Of a stretch of DNA of 64,000 nucleotides, positions 46,424 through 58,414 are shown piece by piece. Under the pieces are notes generated by a model. That model was given only the letters and a program-made list of their open reading frames with translations, had not been told where the DNA came from and did no database searches. Origin of the DNA: Acorus gramineus (lineage: Eukaryota; Streptophyta; Magnoliopsida; Acorales; Acoraceae); NCBI GenBank assembly GCA_030737835.1, contig CM060849.1, forward strand, positions 6,757,245 to 6,821,244, read 5' to 3'. Positions within the stretch are counted from its first letter, which is position 1. Every line of letters starts with the position of its first letter. Made by a program: the position numbers and the translations under genes.

Positions 46424-46660
46424 GAATATTCAAACAAGAGAAAGTCATGCATACACAAATCTGATGTATACCTATAGTTTGGTCGGATTGAGACTCTGAA
46501 AGAGTCGTTTTTCATGAACATGTCGGCCCCGAGTCGAGTTAATTAAACATGTTAACGACTCCGACATCACAGCCATACACGTGTCACTCTACGACTTGAT
46601 CGGTGGTCGCCCTAAGTCACGTTTCCGCCGAATTTTCCGTGCAAACGAAAGTTTGAAACT
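43936..46660. other. AT-rich intergenic DNA upstream of the WRKY gene
   Basis: Contains (CA)n at 44576-44595, a region 44850-45510 whose two sides (AACTTATAAGCTACATATTATAGC and the inverse near 45480) are loosely inverted and may be an old MITE, and a (TA)n tract of about 47 bp at 46376-46423. No gene seen. Confidence 0.5.
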
Positions 46661-46703
46661 TTGACCAACTTTTTATTTTGTCTTCCCTTCTCGATTGTTG
46701 ACC
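46661..46703 (+). promoter_or_regulatory. Two W-boxes upstream of the WRKY gene
   Basis: TTGACC at 46661-46666 and 46698-46703, 215-257 bp before the start codon. WRKY proteins bind (T)TTGAC(C/T), so self- or cross-regulation is plausible; this is inference from sequence and family knowledge. Confidence 0.5.
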
Positions 46704-46812
46704 GGCTGTAGACGGTCACACCTTCCATGTGTGCCCTTCGACGACCATTCAATACACAACAATAACAAAAAAAAATAAATAATAACATCAAATACAACCA
46801 AAGCAAAACCTA

Positions 46813-46853
46813 TCTCTCTCTCTCTCTCTCTCTTTTTCACACACACACACACA
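46813..46853 (+). repeat. (CT)n-(CA)n in the WRKY 5' leader or core promoter
   Basis: About ten CT units followed after a few bases by eight CA units, 65-105 bp before the ATG; CT-rich tracts near start sites are typical of plant promoters and leaders. Confidence 0.7.
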
Positions 46854-46917
46854 AAAGTCTTCACACGCTATCTATAGAAACCCTCCCCTCCGTCCCTACA
46901 AATCGACCCACCAATCT

Positions 46918-48570
46918 ATGTCTGATAACAGAGAAGATGAGCTTCACAACCACCATGAACACTACAGGGATGCACGACTTCCGAGGCAGTTTGATTTCGG
47001 TTTCACCCACCACCACCATGAGCATCAACAGCAGCAGCAGCAGCGGGTGTCGGAGGCGGCTGCGATGGATCTATATGGGTTTGATGGCTTGTCGGGATAT
47101 ATGAGCTTCACTGACTGTTTGAGGGGATCGGCGGCTGACTATGGCACGCTTTCGAGGGCTTTTGACATGTCATGTTCCCCGTCATCGGAGATTTTGTTGC
47201 CACCGGTGGAGAAGATGAAGAGCCCGGATATGTCAGAGTCTAGCCACCAAGGAGGAGGAGGAGGGGTGGGTAGTACTACTCCAGTGACGACGCCGAATTC
47301 TTCGGTGTCGTCTTCGTCTACGGAGGCGGTGAACGAGGAGGAGGAGGGGAGGAGTAGGAAGGATCGGGTGGTGCGAGGCGGCGAAGATGGGAGTGACAAG
47401 TCTAAGATCAAAGTAGTGTAAGTTTTTATTTTATGATCCACTAAGGGTTGATGATTTTTATTGTGATTTTGATTTCTTGTTTTTCTTTTTCTTGAAATAA
47501 ATGTGGGTACATCTGTTTCAATTAGTTCAGAACAGACAATGTCCGAAATCGATTTCTTATTGTTATGTTGAAGATCCATTAACATGAAACCATATGTGCT
47601 TCATAGTTGCTTTGGTTTGATTATAGGATGGCGGGTGTAGTTGAAAGTCATTGTTTTTTTTTTTTGTGGTGCAATATCACTTAGGATTAGGGTTTTGAAG
47701 ACTGATTGAACTTCACAATGTGACTTTTTGTGTGATTTGGCTTTGCTGATTATGGTTGATGAACTTGCAATTGAAATGGTGGGTGTTGTTCATTAGCTTG
47801 ATTTGATAACTGATTATTGAAATTGAAACCTCACACACAAAGAAGGATGAAACTAAAGAATGTCCAGTTCAATTTTTATGGTTAATTTGATTAAATTAAG
47901 TAGCACCATCACTGGATTAATAATGAGAAGAATTGGACAGGAACAAGCCGAGGAAGAAGGGAGAGAAGAGGGAGAGGGAGCCTCGATTCGCCTTCATGAC
48001 GAAGAGCGAGGTCGACCACCTCGAGGATGGGTACCGTTGGAGGAAGTACGGTCAGAAGGCAGTGAAGAACAGCCCCTATCCAAGGTTAGTTTAGTTATTC
48101 CATTCCTTGTTCCCTTCAATTCAGATCCAATTTAGATCGATTTGTTCATATAATTGATCTATCGATGCAGAAGCTACTACCGATGCACTAGCCAGAAATG
48201 CATGGTGAAGAAGAGGGTCGAGCGGTCGTTCCAGGATCCATCGATTGTCATCACCACCTACGAAGGACAACACACGCATCCGAGCCCCGCCACGCTTCGG
48301 GGGAGCACCATGTCCGGGCTTATCGGACAATCGATGCAACTAGCCCCTCACCACCACCACCATCATCATCATCCGAGTTTGCAAGGATTCAATGCGACCG
48401 ATCTGTTGATGCAAGTCCCTATAACTGCTACAACTACAACTACAACAACAACAAACAACAACAACATCAACCAAGGCTTTCAACCTTCCTTTCATCATCA
48501 GCAGCTCCATCTCCGTGACTATGGCCTCTTACAAGACATTGTTCCTTCTTTCCTTCCCAAACATCCATGA
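46918..48570 (+). CDS. Group IIc WRKY transcription factor, WRKY28/71/8-like (347 aa)
   Basis: Three exons joined in phase: 46918-47417, 47941-48084, 48171-48570 (stop TGA 48568-48570). Donors are GTAAGT and GTTAGT; the second intron interrupts the codon after NSPYP, the conserved position inside group IIc WRKY domains. The N-terminus is His/Gln-rich, then [10 protein letters not shown], a Ser/Thr-rich middle ([11 protein letters not shown]) and an acidic stretch, then [27 protein letters not shown] (residues 200-206) and the C2H2 zinc finger C220-X4-C225-X23-H249-X-H251. The tail has His8 and Thr/Asn runs. The block before WRKY and the [20 protein letters not shown] finger match the WRKY28/71/8 branch. 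WRKY proteins bind W-box DNA in the nucleus and act in stress and development. The exact ortholog is not fixed, so no symbol is assigned. Confidence 0.95.
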
Positions 48571-50270
48571 CTACTCAGCTAGCTAGCTCTCTCTCTCTAT
48601 CTATCTCTCTTTCTTTACTCTGTACATGTAATATTAATTTTGACATATATGCACTGATATGAGACCCTAGTATGGAATGCTATACCATTAGTGGGGGGCA
48701 TTAAATTCATATGATTCTTGTTGATGAGTTCACACAAACACCCCCAATTGTGTTTTTTTTTTCTCTTGTCCAACAGTGGTTTCCATTAGAGATTTGCATG
48801 ATTTTTTGTTATTCAATGCATTTAATATGTTGTGGGTTACAGTCATCTCATCTTTTATTGGTTTGGTGCACGTGTGAGAAAAGTGAATTGGTGTTTTAGA
48901 AGGATTTGATTGTGGGATGTGTATATCATGCTTAGTCTTTCTCATGTTTGGAAAGCTAGGGTTTCCTTTTTGGAGGACCTAGGGTGTGTGTGGGATTGAA
49001 TGGTTATGGGTAAATGAGAAAACCATATGCATTTATGTCTCTCCTTCTACTTATTTTGTGTTTGTGTGTGTAGTGTGTCAGTGTGTGATCTTTGTTTGTG
49101 TGTTTGTGTTTGTTTATGATTTTTGGAGGAGAAACTTTGATTCTTGTAAGCTTGGCATAGATGGATTCAGCTTCACATGCAGACAAATCATAAAGAAGCT
49201 AGCATATAAAATTAGGTAATTGATTGTGTAGCTGAAAAATGTGATTTTTATTTTTTCTCCCCTCCCGTCACTGCAAGCAATGGATTTTAATTGATAGATA
49301 GACTGTGTTAGGTTAGACTTGCCCCAAAGGACGTTTACTTGGAAATTAATGTAGCCCACTGAAACCAAAACCTGATGCATTGAATATGAAGTGATTCATT
49401 GTCAATGTTATGAATGTATGGTATTCCAATTGAAGCTGCCTTTTGTAATTCTATAACAGTAGTACTTCTTATTTATCTTTCATTATTTGTTTCAATGTTT
49501 CTTGGGCTGATTTTATTCAAGACTGTTGAAGATTATACCGTACAAACTACATGTTAAAATCAACAGTATGGAAGTTATGAACAATTAATCCACAATACCT
49601 TCCATAAGATTAACTTTGACAATAGTTTTGAATATATATGAACCAAGAAAATGATTTTAGGTCATTTTTTCTCATGTTCTTTTCCAATTAGTCATCTCAT
49701 ATTGTGAATATTCATTTCTTCTTGTGTTTGTGAATGGACAAGGATGATATAGAAGTCCTAATTGTCACTTGTATAATGCATGCATGAATGCTTCTTAATA
49801 CATTGGTTGCGCAAATCAGACGTTACCAACTGAATATTATATGAGTTTGTTTGTGAAATAAAGGTTAGGCAAGTTAGGGTTAGGCCCACACCTACCTAAT
49901 CTAACAGTACTACAAGAGAATTTTGACTTCCATCTACCAAACTAAAAAATATTATTCCCTCCATTAAAGTGATCTCCAATGACAGAAACCAGACTGATCT
50001 CAGTGACACAACTTCTAAAGAAACGATAGCTTAATAGCCTGGCCCCCCTGGGCAAACTGTAGTTGCATCTCTCCCCCCCCCCCCCTCCTTTTTACCCCTT
50101 TTAATCTCTCTTTTTTTTCTTTTCCTTTTTCTTTTTCTTTCTGTTTTTAAATTTTTATTGATCCAAAACTCAATTCCTAGTGGTCCACTATGATTCTGAT
50201 GGTAGAAAAAATATTTCTAATATTGACAGATAAATGAAGAGAACTGATGAAGCTGCAGTATGGGAAGAGA
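48571..50270. other. WRKY 3' UTR and intergenic DNA
   Basis: Begins with (GCTA)n and (CT)n after the stop. The frames at 48711-49219 are low-complexity T/G-rich sequence. A C run (about 50071-50084) lies near the right edge. Confidence 0.5.
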
Positions 50271-50291
50271 GGGGGGGGGGGGGGGGGGGGG
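50271..50291 (+). repeat. 21-base G run
   Basis: Followed by CGGCGCG and (GT)n, at the left border of the duplicated segment. Confidence 0.9.
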
Positions 50292-50298
50292 CGGCGCG

Positions 50299-52154
50299 TG
50301 TGTGTGTGTAGGTGCCAAGGGGATTATTGTATTTATATATAATGATCAAGGCTACTAATGGAAACTAAGTATTTGGCTGGTCACATTTAGTACTCATGAA
50401 AAGTTGGTTGTATCAATCAACATTTGTATCATTATCAATGGTTCTTACAAATTAGGCTGGAAATATAATATGTCCATTTTATTAATCAAAATGTATTAAA
50501 GAAGATTTTTTTTTGGGGAAAAATTGATCTAGCTCCCTGAAAATTTATGAAAATCCAAAAAAATCCCTGTAAAATTGGTAAATCGCCTCAGGTCCCTATC
50601 TTATTAGATAATATTTATTTTAGTCCCTATAACTAACCAGATGTATGGTTAACCCTAACCATGCATTGTAAATTACTGTTATACTATTTTAAAATTTATT
50701 TTATTTGTTAGAAAAAATCGATATAACTCCTTGAAAACTTATGAAAATCGAAAAAAAGTCCATGTGAAATTTAAAAATCATCTTAAGCCTCTGAAATCTT
50801 CTAAAAATCATAAAAAAATCCATGTGATTATCTAAAAATATATATTGATTTATTTAAATTTTATTAAACAAATTATAGTTTTATAGTCAAGGTGTTATGC
50901 TTTTTATTGCTAGTAATTTTAAGTTAAAAATGTATTATAGAATTTTGATTTGGTTTTTAAATTGTTTTCTCTAATGATTTTATAATAGAGTTAATGAAAA
51001 TGTATGTTTTTTTTGTTCAGTTTCTGTACTGAGATTGAGGAAGAAAAAATGTTGAAAATTGACTCAATTTTATAGATCACTTGAGGTTCGACGGATATTT
51101 TTCTTTTTACAGATGCGGATGACATTTCAGGACATGAGGATGTTGAAAAATGACTGGGGTATTTTTGTCTCACAAAAGAACTAAATCTGATTTTATAAAG
51201 TTTGTAGGAACTGAATCCAATTTTAATAAGTTTCGGAGGACTTATTTCAATATACTCTTGACCGAATGAATAAATTCGTTAACCATATATACGCTTTATG
51301 GGGATCTAGGATGATTTTCTGATTTTAGAGAGACTTTTTGTGATTTCAAAAAGATTTTAGGGAGTTAAGAAGATTTTTTCCTTTTTTTTTTTCAAATAAA
51401 ATATCTCCCTAGTATATTTGGGTTCATCTTTTTATCATAAACGTCCAAATCCCACCCCCAATTCATAGACCCATTAAAGACTTATATTAGTCTTAAATTA
51501 AATGCCATGAATATGTATACCTAGGCTGTTTAGAGTTGTACATGCAGTTGGTCATACCTTCCCTAATGAAGTTTGATTTAGGGGGAATAAGAGACTATAC
51601 AATGTATGTCAAGAGTTACTATGATTATTGTTATTTAAAATAAGAGAACACAATGCATGTCAAAGAACCTATCAGTCCATTATCATATTTATTTTATGCA
51701 TGGTCCCCAATTTCGAAATTCTGCCATGCAAGGCGGCTTATTTTCATTAACTAGTACCTAGATTGATTAATGTAATTAAGTTTTGATATTGCATCAATTA
51801 TTCATTTCAGTATTCTGGTATCCACCAACAGATAAAGAGCGGATAATCAATGAAATAGGGCGAGACCATTTTTTTTTTTTTTTTTGTTAGAAAATATGAC
51901 AATTCATTACATGGATCACTAAATGGGCAGTCCATGAATTATCTGTAAATAGTAAAGTTGTAAAAACATAAAATTTATTGAATTTTTTTTTCTCTACTAT
52001 TAAAGCTATTGGACATGAACTCACCAAAAAAAAAAAAAGGCATTATATTGGACATGACAAATATGACTACATTACACCAAATGTATTACTCATCAAATAT
52101 ATATGGATCATATACTTTAATATCTATGTCCACTCCTAAATCGGTATACAAATA
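50299..52154 (+). repeat. Segmental duplication, copy 1 (order A-B-C)
   Basis: Block A (50299-50340, GTGTAGGTGCCAAGGGG), block B (50341-50376, AATGATCAAGGCTACTAATG), a unique 38 bp, then block C (50415-52154). The copy at 58415-60442 has the order A-unique-C-B. Sequence identity looks very high by eye. No gene is inside. Confidence 0.88.
50515..51381. mobile_element. Degenerate Mutator-type MITE within duplication copy 1
   Basis: The left GGGGAAAAATTGATCTAGCT and right, inward, GGAAAAAATCTTCTTAACTC start long degenerate inverted repeats that reach TATGGTTAAC on both sides. Flanked by T runs of at least nine (50506-50514 and 51382-51390), compatible with a 9-bp duplication but uninformative because of low complexity. 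The copy in the second segment is 58770-59634. Confidence 0.55.
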
Positions 52155-54221
52155 TTAATCCTTGAATTTAAATTTTTTATAATATAACATATTAAGATAA
52201 TTTTTAGAACATATACTTTAACATAATAACATACATATCCACTTTAAATCATTTTAGATATTCAATAATAGATAATTTAAATTTTTTTCTAAAATAAATT
52301 AAGAGAAAATACAAATATTTTTCAAATAATTGATGATTTAGTTATTTATGTAGGGTGCATTTGAAAACATAGTTTTAAAAGCAATTTTAAGTGTGGGCTG
52401 CTTTTTACTTAATCAAGGAATCATGCATGTTTGTTGTTGATAATATAAGCTATCATCTTTTTTGATGTAATGATGAAAACATCTTTTTAATTAAGTAGGC
52501 TTATTTAGTAACATGTTTCAGTCTTCTAGCTTTTAAGAAAGCTAAAAACAACTCCAATCGAATTGTAAACACACCCTAGAACTTATATCACAATCCAAGT
52601 ATTTATTTACATTATTAAACAAGACTTCTAAAACTTTGGCCAAAGGTCACACTACCTAAACAATTCACAGGTGTGTTAAAAGATCACTCTAAAAATAGGA
52701 ATAGAATGTAATTAATTAAACATGCATGTTTTTACAAAAGTGACTTTATGGAAAATCTTACACCAGGGAATCGGGTGCACACATGCATCAAGTGAGTCAC
52801 ATCCTTAATTTACTGTTATTTTAAGCTATATATATATATAGATATATATATATATATATTCCCTCTCCGCATGCCAACCTGATTTTTTCAATTGACATGA
52901 CATTGGTTTATTGAGGATCACTCACCATTATTTGTCGGCTCTTTATATATAAGGACCCAATTAATATATTCTTTTACTTTTTTTTGTCTTTTTGTTTCCT
53001 TGTTTTGCAAGTTAGGGTTGATTAGAATTTGATTAATAGGTCGTGTTCTATCTAACAGTACGATGACCTAGTCTAGAGAGTGTTCTTTCACGGTACAGTG
53101 TCTACTTCAATTCGTGTAATATAAATATAATTTTTTTTAAAATTGAATATATTATCTTTTGTTAACAACTAAACATAGATTTTTTATAACTAGAACAAAA
53201 TAGATACAAATTGTCCGAATGGTGGCCAAATTGATTAGCTGGGTTGAGACATACGAAGGATGACCTCCCTTTGATCCACTCCTTACTCAACTATGTTCAG
53301 CCTCCCACCGCTTTACACCCTGACCAGATGACATCCCTGGGTCTTGATAAGCTGCGTCATAACTCGTAAAGTCATGAAATGTTTTCATGCTTTCCAATAT
53401 TATTACATTGTATCTTATGAAACATTTATTTTTATTTTTTATTTTAAAAAAGACAGCATAAAATATTGTATGTATTATGGCAACCCTTTTTATTTATGAA
53501 TTTTTTATTTTATTTCATGTTAATATCATTATAGGCTTTTTAACTTAATCATCATTATATATGGCTCGTAGGGAGTTACAACATTTTTTAATTCTTTGTT
53601 AATATAATAAAACAAAACAAAACAGATTCGTTTGTATATTAATATAGTGATAATGTAGTACATACGTGAGATCATATTAACCGTTGTTTCTAAGTTTATT
53701 ATTATTTGATTTGGAAAAGGATAATGTTACATGCTTTATCTTTTCAAAGGCTCAATTATCAGTCTACAAGTGTTTTGAATTTTTTAAAAATAATATATTT
53801 TATCTAATAAGATACATGCTTTATAAAAAGTGAAGTAAAACTTTCAATGAATTGTATGTATGCATTTATACAAAATATGAAACATTTGTATCGATGAAAA
53901 ATTCTAGTCTTTATATATATATGAGTATATGCTTCAGTAATTTTTTATCGACACATATAAGACTAGAATTGGGCCTGAGAAAAAACTGTGTAACAGCACT
54001 ATTTGGAAAATATTACTTTCAATCTTTTTTCAGGCCCATTTGTAGCCATACACATTTTTTAAAAGTATATATTTGATTAAAGAAAAAAAATGAAGTATTT
54101 ACTTATATGAATTGAATGCATATATATATATATATATATTTTCATATTAGCATATATACTTAGACGTTTTCATATTGGCATTAGTAACATGATGACTATA
54201 TATACACATAATAGTAAAAAG
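52155..54221. other. AT-rich intergenic DNA
   Basis: No gene seen. A (TA)n tract lies near 52828-52860, and an inverted relative of the 8400 repeat near 53770-53880. Confidence 0.5.
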
Positions 54222-54576
54222 CATGCCTGGCCTTGGGCATAGGCCAAGTAGGCCATTGCCTAGGCCACACCTCATTTAGGGCCCCAAATCATGGGAAAAA
54301 ATTCTGAAAAAAAACCTATTTTTTAAATTAACATTTAAATTTATTTTTTACAAAATTGATCATATCTTAGTTTTAATAATTTTCTTTAAAAATATTTTTA
54401 TTTCATTAATATGCATCCCACATCATCAACTTCAATTTTATTGAAAGTTATTTTTTTTTTGTGGGTAATTTTTTTTTCTTGATCAAATCTTCCCCTATCA
54501 ATAGGTAGCAAAAATGACCTCACAAAATAGGGGGTACCTCTCCCATCTTACAAAAATGAGGTATGGTTTTTAAAAA

Positions 54577-55319
54577 GGGAAAATGACAACAAAAAAATCC
54601 ACTAAAAGTTAGAAATACCCAAATCAACTATTTTTTAAAATTATACCTAAAAACAATCTCATTTCACAATTTTGGAAACATCCCTCTAACCTATTCGATT
54701 ATTCCACACCAAAAATCTATTTTTTCTACAAAACAACAATCTCTCTATACATGATAAAAATTAATCCATTTAGAGGTTTTGTTATTATATATCATATTGT
54801 GTGTTTCTTATATATATATCTTACATGATGTTGTTTATCATTTTTTATTGTGTATAATTATAATATATAATTTAAATTTGTTTTGTGTCTCAATGCAGCT
54901 GATGATATTTTAATATTCTAAATCTTTATTCACATTTTTTATTTTTTGGCTATTTATATATTTTTATGATGCCATTAGTACATATCCATGTTTTTAAAGA
55001 AGCATCAACATTTAATAGAGTTCATCATAAAAAAATCAAATTATATTGGTACATATTTCACAAAATCCACTTAATCACAAAGAATTTTCAATAAAAAAGT
55101 TGATCTATATGAAGTTGTGTGAAATACATTAACAAAATAGAGTGTGAAATACTTTAACAAAGTTAAGAGGTATGTAATGTATTAAGGATCTAATTGCATA
55201 AGGGTAGATTAGTTTTTTGTATTTCCAAAATTGTGAAATGAGATTTTTTAGGTGTAATTTTAAAAAGTGGTTGATTTGGGTATTTTTAACTTTTAAGAGG
55301 CTTTTTTGGTCATTTTCCC
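54577..55319. mobile_element. Mutator-type MITE, copy 1 (743 bp)
   Basis: Long inverted ends of about 100 bp starting GGGAAAATGAC(A/C)A and containing AAAAGTTA(G/A)AAATACCCAAA and TCATTTCACAATTTTGGAAA. The 9-bp target duplication TTTTAAAAA is exact at 54568-54576 and 55320-55328. Confidence 0.92.
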
Positions 55320-55841
55320 TTTTAAAAAAACTTATACATTGCTTTATTATGATCTCCCTTTATATTTAATCAATATTCATTTATTTTGTTCCTATTTTAT
55401 AGGATTCTTTGTAAATAGTATAGGAATTTTTTTTAACAAATCAATGAATTAAAATGAATCCCAATATTTAAGGAACTTTTTGTGTTTATTTATACTTTTT
55501 TAAAACAGAAAAATTGATTTCCTATTATCTTTTTCTGTGAGCTTTTATTTTTTTTGTTTTTGTTTTTTACTTTTTTTCTTTCTTCTAATTTTTACGAAAT
55601 CAGTTTTTCCTTTGTAGTTTTTCATTTGTATTTTTTTTTAGCCTTTGTGACTATTGTAGGAAACAAGTTTTTTATTCTAAAAATACAAAAGATTGAGCAT
55701 TGAAACATCATTTGACTCAAAATAGATGATGTTTAAGACATGTTTGAAAACAAAATTTAAAAGATATGATTAGTTGTCAAAATTTTGAGAATTTATTTGA
55801 AATATTTTTTTAAATTCTGTAATACTCACTAATAGTTTTTA

Positions 55842-56568
55842 GGGAAAATGACAAAAAAAATATTTTAAAAGTTAGAAATACCCAAATGAGTCACTTTTTA
55901 AAATTGTACCTAAAAGAGTCTCGTTTCACATAATTGGAAATATAAAAGACTAATTTACCCTTATATAATTAGATCTTTAACATCCCTATAACCCTTGTTA
56001 GACTTATTCCATATCAAGAGCATATTTTCTTGGAAACAATAATCTCTCTCTATATTTACCCAAATCAGTCCCATCATATAGTGTGTTTCTTATATTTATA
56101 TTACTTGATGTTGTTTATCATTTTTCATTATATATAACCGTAATATGTAATTTAAATTTGTGTTGTGCCCCAATGCAAAGCAGCTGATAATTTAAATTCT
56201 TATTCACATTTTTTTTTTGCTTGTCTATTCATTTATTTTTATAGCGTTATTAGTACATATTCATTTTTTTTAAAATAAAAAACTCAAATTATATTTGCAC
56301 ATTTATCACAAAATCCGCCCAATCATAAAGATAACAAGATCTACATGAGAATGTATGAAGTATATTAACAAAATTAAGAGGGGTGAAATATTTTAACAAA
56401 ATTAAGAGGTATGGAATATGTTAAAGATCTAATTATATAATGGTAAGTTAGTCTTTTGTGTTTCCAAAATTGTGAAATAAGAATTTTTTTGATATAATTT
56501 AAAAAAGTGACATGTTTGGGTATTTCTAACTTTTAGAATACTTTTTTTTTTTTTTTTATCATTTTTCC
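55842..56568. mobile_element. Mutator-type MITE, copy 2 (727 bp)
   Basis: Same family as the copy at 54577: ends GGGAAAATGAC and, inward, GGAAAAATGAT, then AAAAGTTAGAAATACCCAAA. The 9-bp target duplication TAGTTTTTA is exact at 55833-55841 and 56569-56577. The interior shares GATGTTGTTTATCATTTTT and more with copy 1. Confidence 0.92.
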
Positions 56569-56648
56569 TAGTTTTTATGTAAATATATTAGGGCCCCAAA
56601 TCAGAAATTCACGTGGGGGCCCCTCTAAAATCATCAATGCCGGCCCTA

Positions 56649-58039
56649 TAAAAAAGGATAGAGTTTATATATAGTGAATTATGTGAGATCACATTGAGTT
56701 ATATATAGTAGATATATATAGTAGATCAAAAAGAAAAATGTCATGGACAGATTCATGCATTAACGCATTAACTTTACAGTGACAACATATTTAATTTCTT
56801 TTTCAATGTATACACATATTTTCACATATACTCAAAAGTCTCAAATGATCAAATTTAAAAACATGACTTCTTACATTTTTAAGCCCAGTATATACTAATC
56901 CAACCTAGTATATACTTGATTAGAAATAGTATTATTAGGTTAGTACTGCAGAAATGACCAATGATTTTAATCTAAAAATCTAACTCTACCTATGCTCTAT
57001 GAGTAGAAGCTTTGGACAAAAAGTACATATAATAACCCATTTTATAGGCTTTACATGCGACCCATTCAGAAGACATTATATGTTTGCCATTTCTCTATGA
57101 CAGTTTTAAAGGCTTAGCACATCTATATTAGTACACAGAAGGCCATTTTTTAAGCTTCTCCTTGTCCTGTAAATGAGAGAAAGAACACCTGAAAACCTGG
57201 GGACTTGTTGATTCTTTTTCCAACATTTTACATGTATAATGAGAGACAGTGTGTTTGTTGGATTAACACAATGCAGCCATGTTAGAAAGATTATATGATG
57301 CTAAGACCAGATAATAATTAATAATAAAAGTATATTTGGTCTATTGATTTTGCCTCCTAAACAGGGTGCACTGATGAGATTAGTTCATTGTCTTCCAAAT
57401 AATAATTAAACACAATCATGTCATGCAGACATATCGCTAATTTCCAAAGATAAATTAAGTAAACATCGATCGGATGTGGACATTAAGCTCGACAATGGGC
57501 CTTTTTTTTCATCTAGCTAGAAGAAGATGAACTGACTGGTAAATTAAACTAGCTCTTGATGATGATTTCACTTTGTGAAATTGGATAGCAGCAGTTCATG
57601 CTTGCAAGATAAATGCACATGATTAGACTTTAATTTGGTTTGCCTAATAAAAACTATACTGGAACAGTTAAACACAGTATCATGGCTATAATCAACAGCT
57701 CCTCAAAAGCTTGAGAATGACTGGCACACCTCTGTTATTCAATAATATGTCCCCCTAGAAATAACATTTGCATAAAGTTATTAATTCTTTATTATTATAA
57801 GAATGACATCTGATAAGTTTTTATAGTGAAGTATACGATAAAAATCTCTACATTAAACAAATTATTTCCTCATGTTAGTAAAATAACCTCAACATTATAA
57901 TATTTGCTCAAGCAATATGGAAAAACAAGAGGAAAAGGAGTCAAAATATTATCAAAGACCATCTAATTAACTTGAATGAAGACACAATGTGGTGTAGCAC
58001 CAGATAAATCAGTTGCAGCAATTATATAAATTTTCATAC
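56649..58039. other. AT-rich intergenic DNA
   Basis: No gene or clear repeat recognised. Confidence 0.5.
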
Positions 58040-58145
58040 AAGGTATAAAGACAGTTATTCGAAAGAATTTTTTTGTGGGACCACGACAAATAGACAGAGA
58101 TAAACTTTTCAGCTTGATCATAAAATTAGCCATAAGGTTTCCAAT
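58040..58145 (+). mobile_element. Decayed SINE 3' fragment (candidate)
   Basis: GAAAGAATTTTTTTGTGGGA followed by CCACGACAAATAGACAGAG...CATAAAATTAGCCATAAGG resembles the 3' body of the SINE at 8488 (GAAGAATTTTCTGTGGGACC and on). No A/B boxes or tail are preserved. Confidence 0.4.
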
Positions 58146-58414
58146 ATATATATAAAGCAGCATTAAAAAAAACGAAAGCGTTGACAAGAAACATAACGAT
58201 CGATACTGTAACAACTGTGACTTTTATGCCGTAATTAAACTGTTTTGTGGTGTGTCTAATATTCCAAATTTTTATAATTTGGCATGGTTGGAATCCTTGT
58301 TTTGTTGGCTTTCCAACACTTTTTACGGATAATGAATCGGATGAGTATCGATCAAATTATAGTCGTTTTTATGTCTTGTGCGCAGCTGGCGTAGGAAAAA
58401 CTGTCCAGAGTGTA

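Larger units (their letters stand above)
54222..56648. mobile_element. hAT-like element split by two nested MITEs
   Basis: The left end CATGCCTGGCCTTGGGCATA and the right end read inward, TAGGGCCGGCATTGATG, share 9 of 14 positions and recall the GGGCCGGC-type hAT ends. AGGGCCCCAAATCA occurs subterminally on both sides of the element. Flanks GTAAAAAG and TAAAAAAG match at six of eight, so the target duplication is weak. Removing the two MITEs leaves about 950 bp with no coding frame. Confidence 0.6.

Noticed and set aside
47139-47585. 148-residue minus-strand frame at the WRKY gene
   Set aside because: Antisense of WRKY exon 1 and intron 1.
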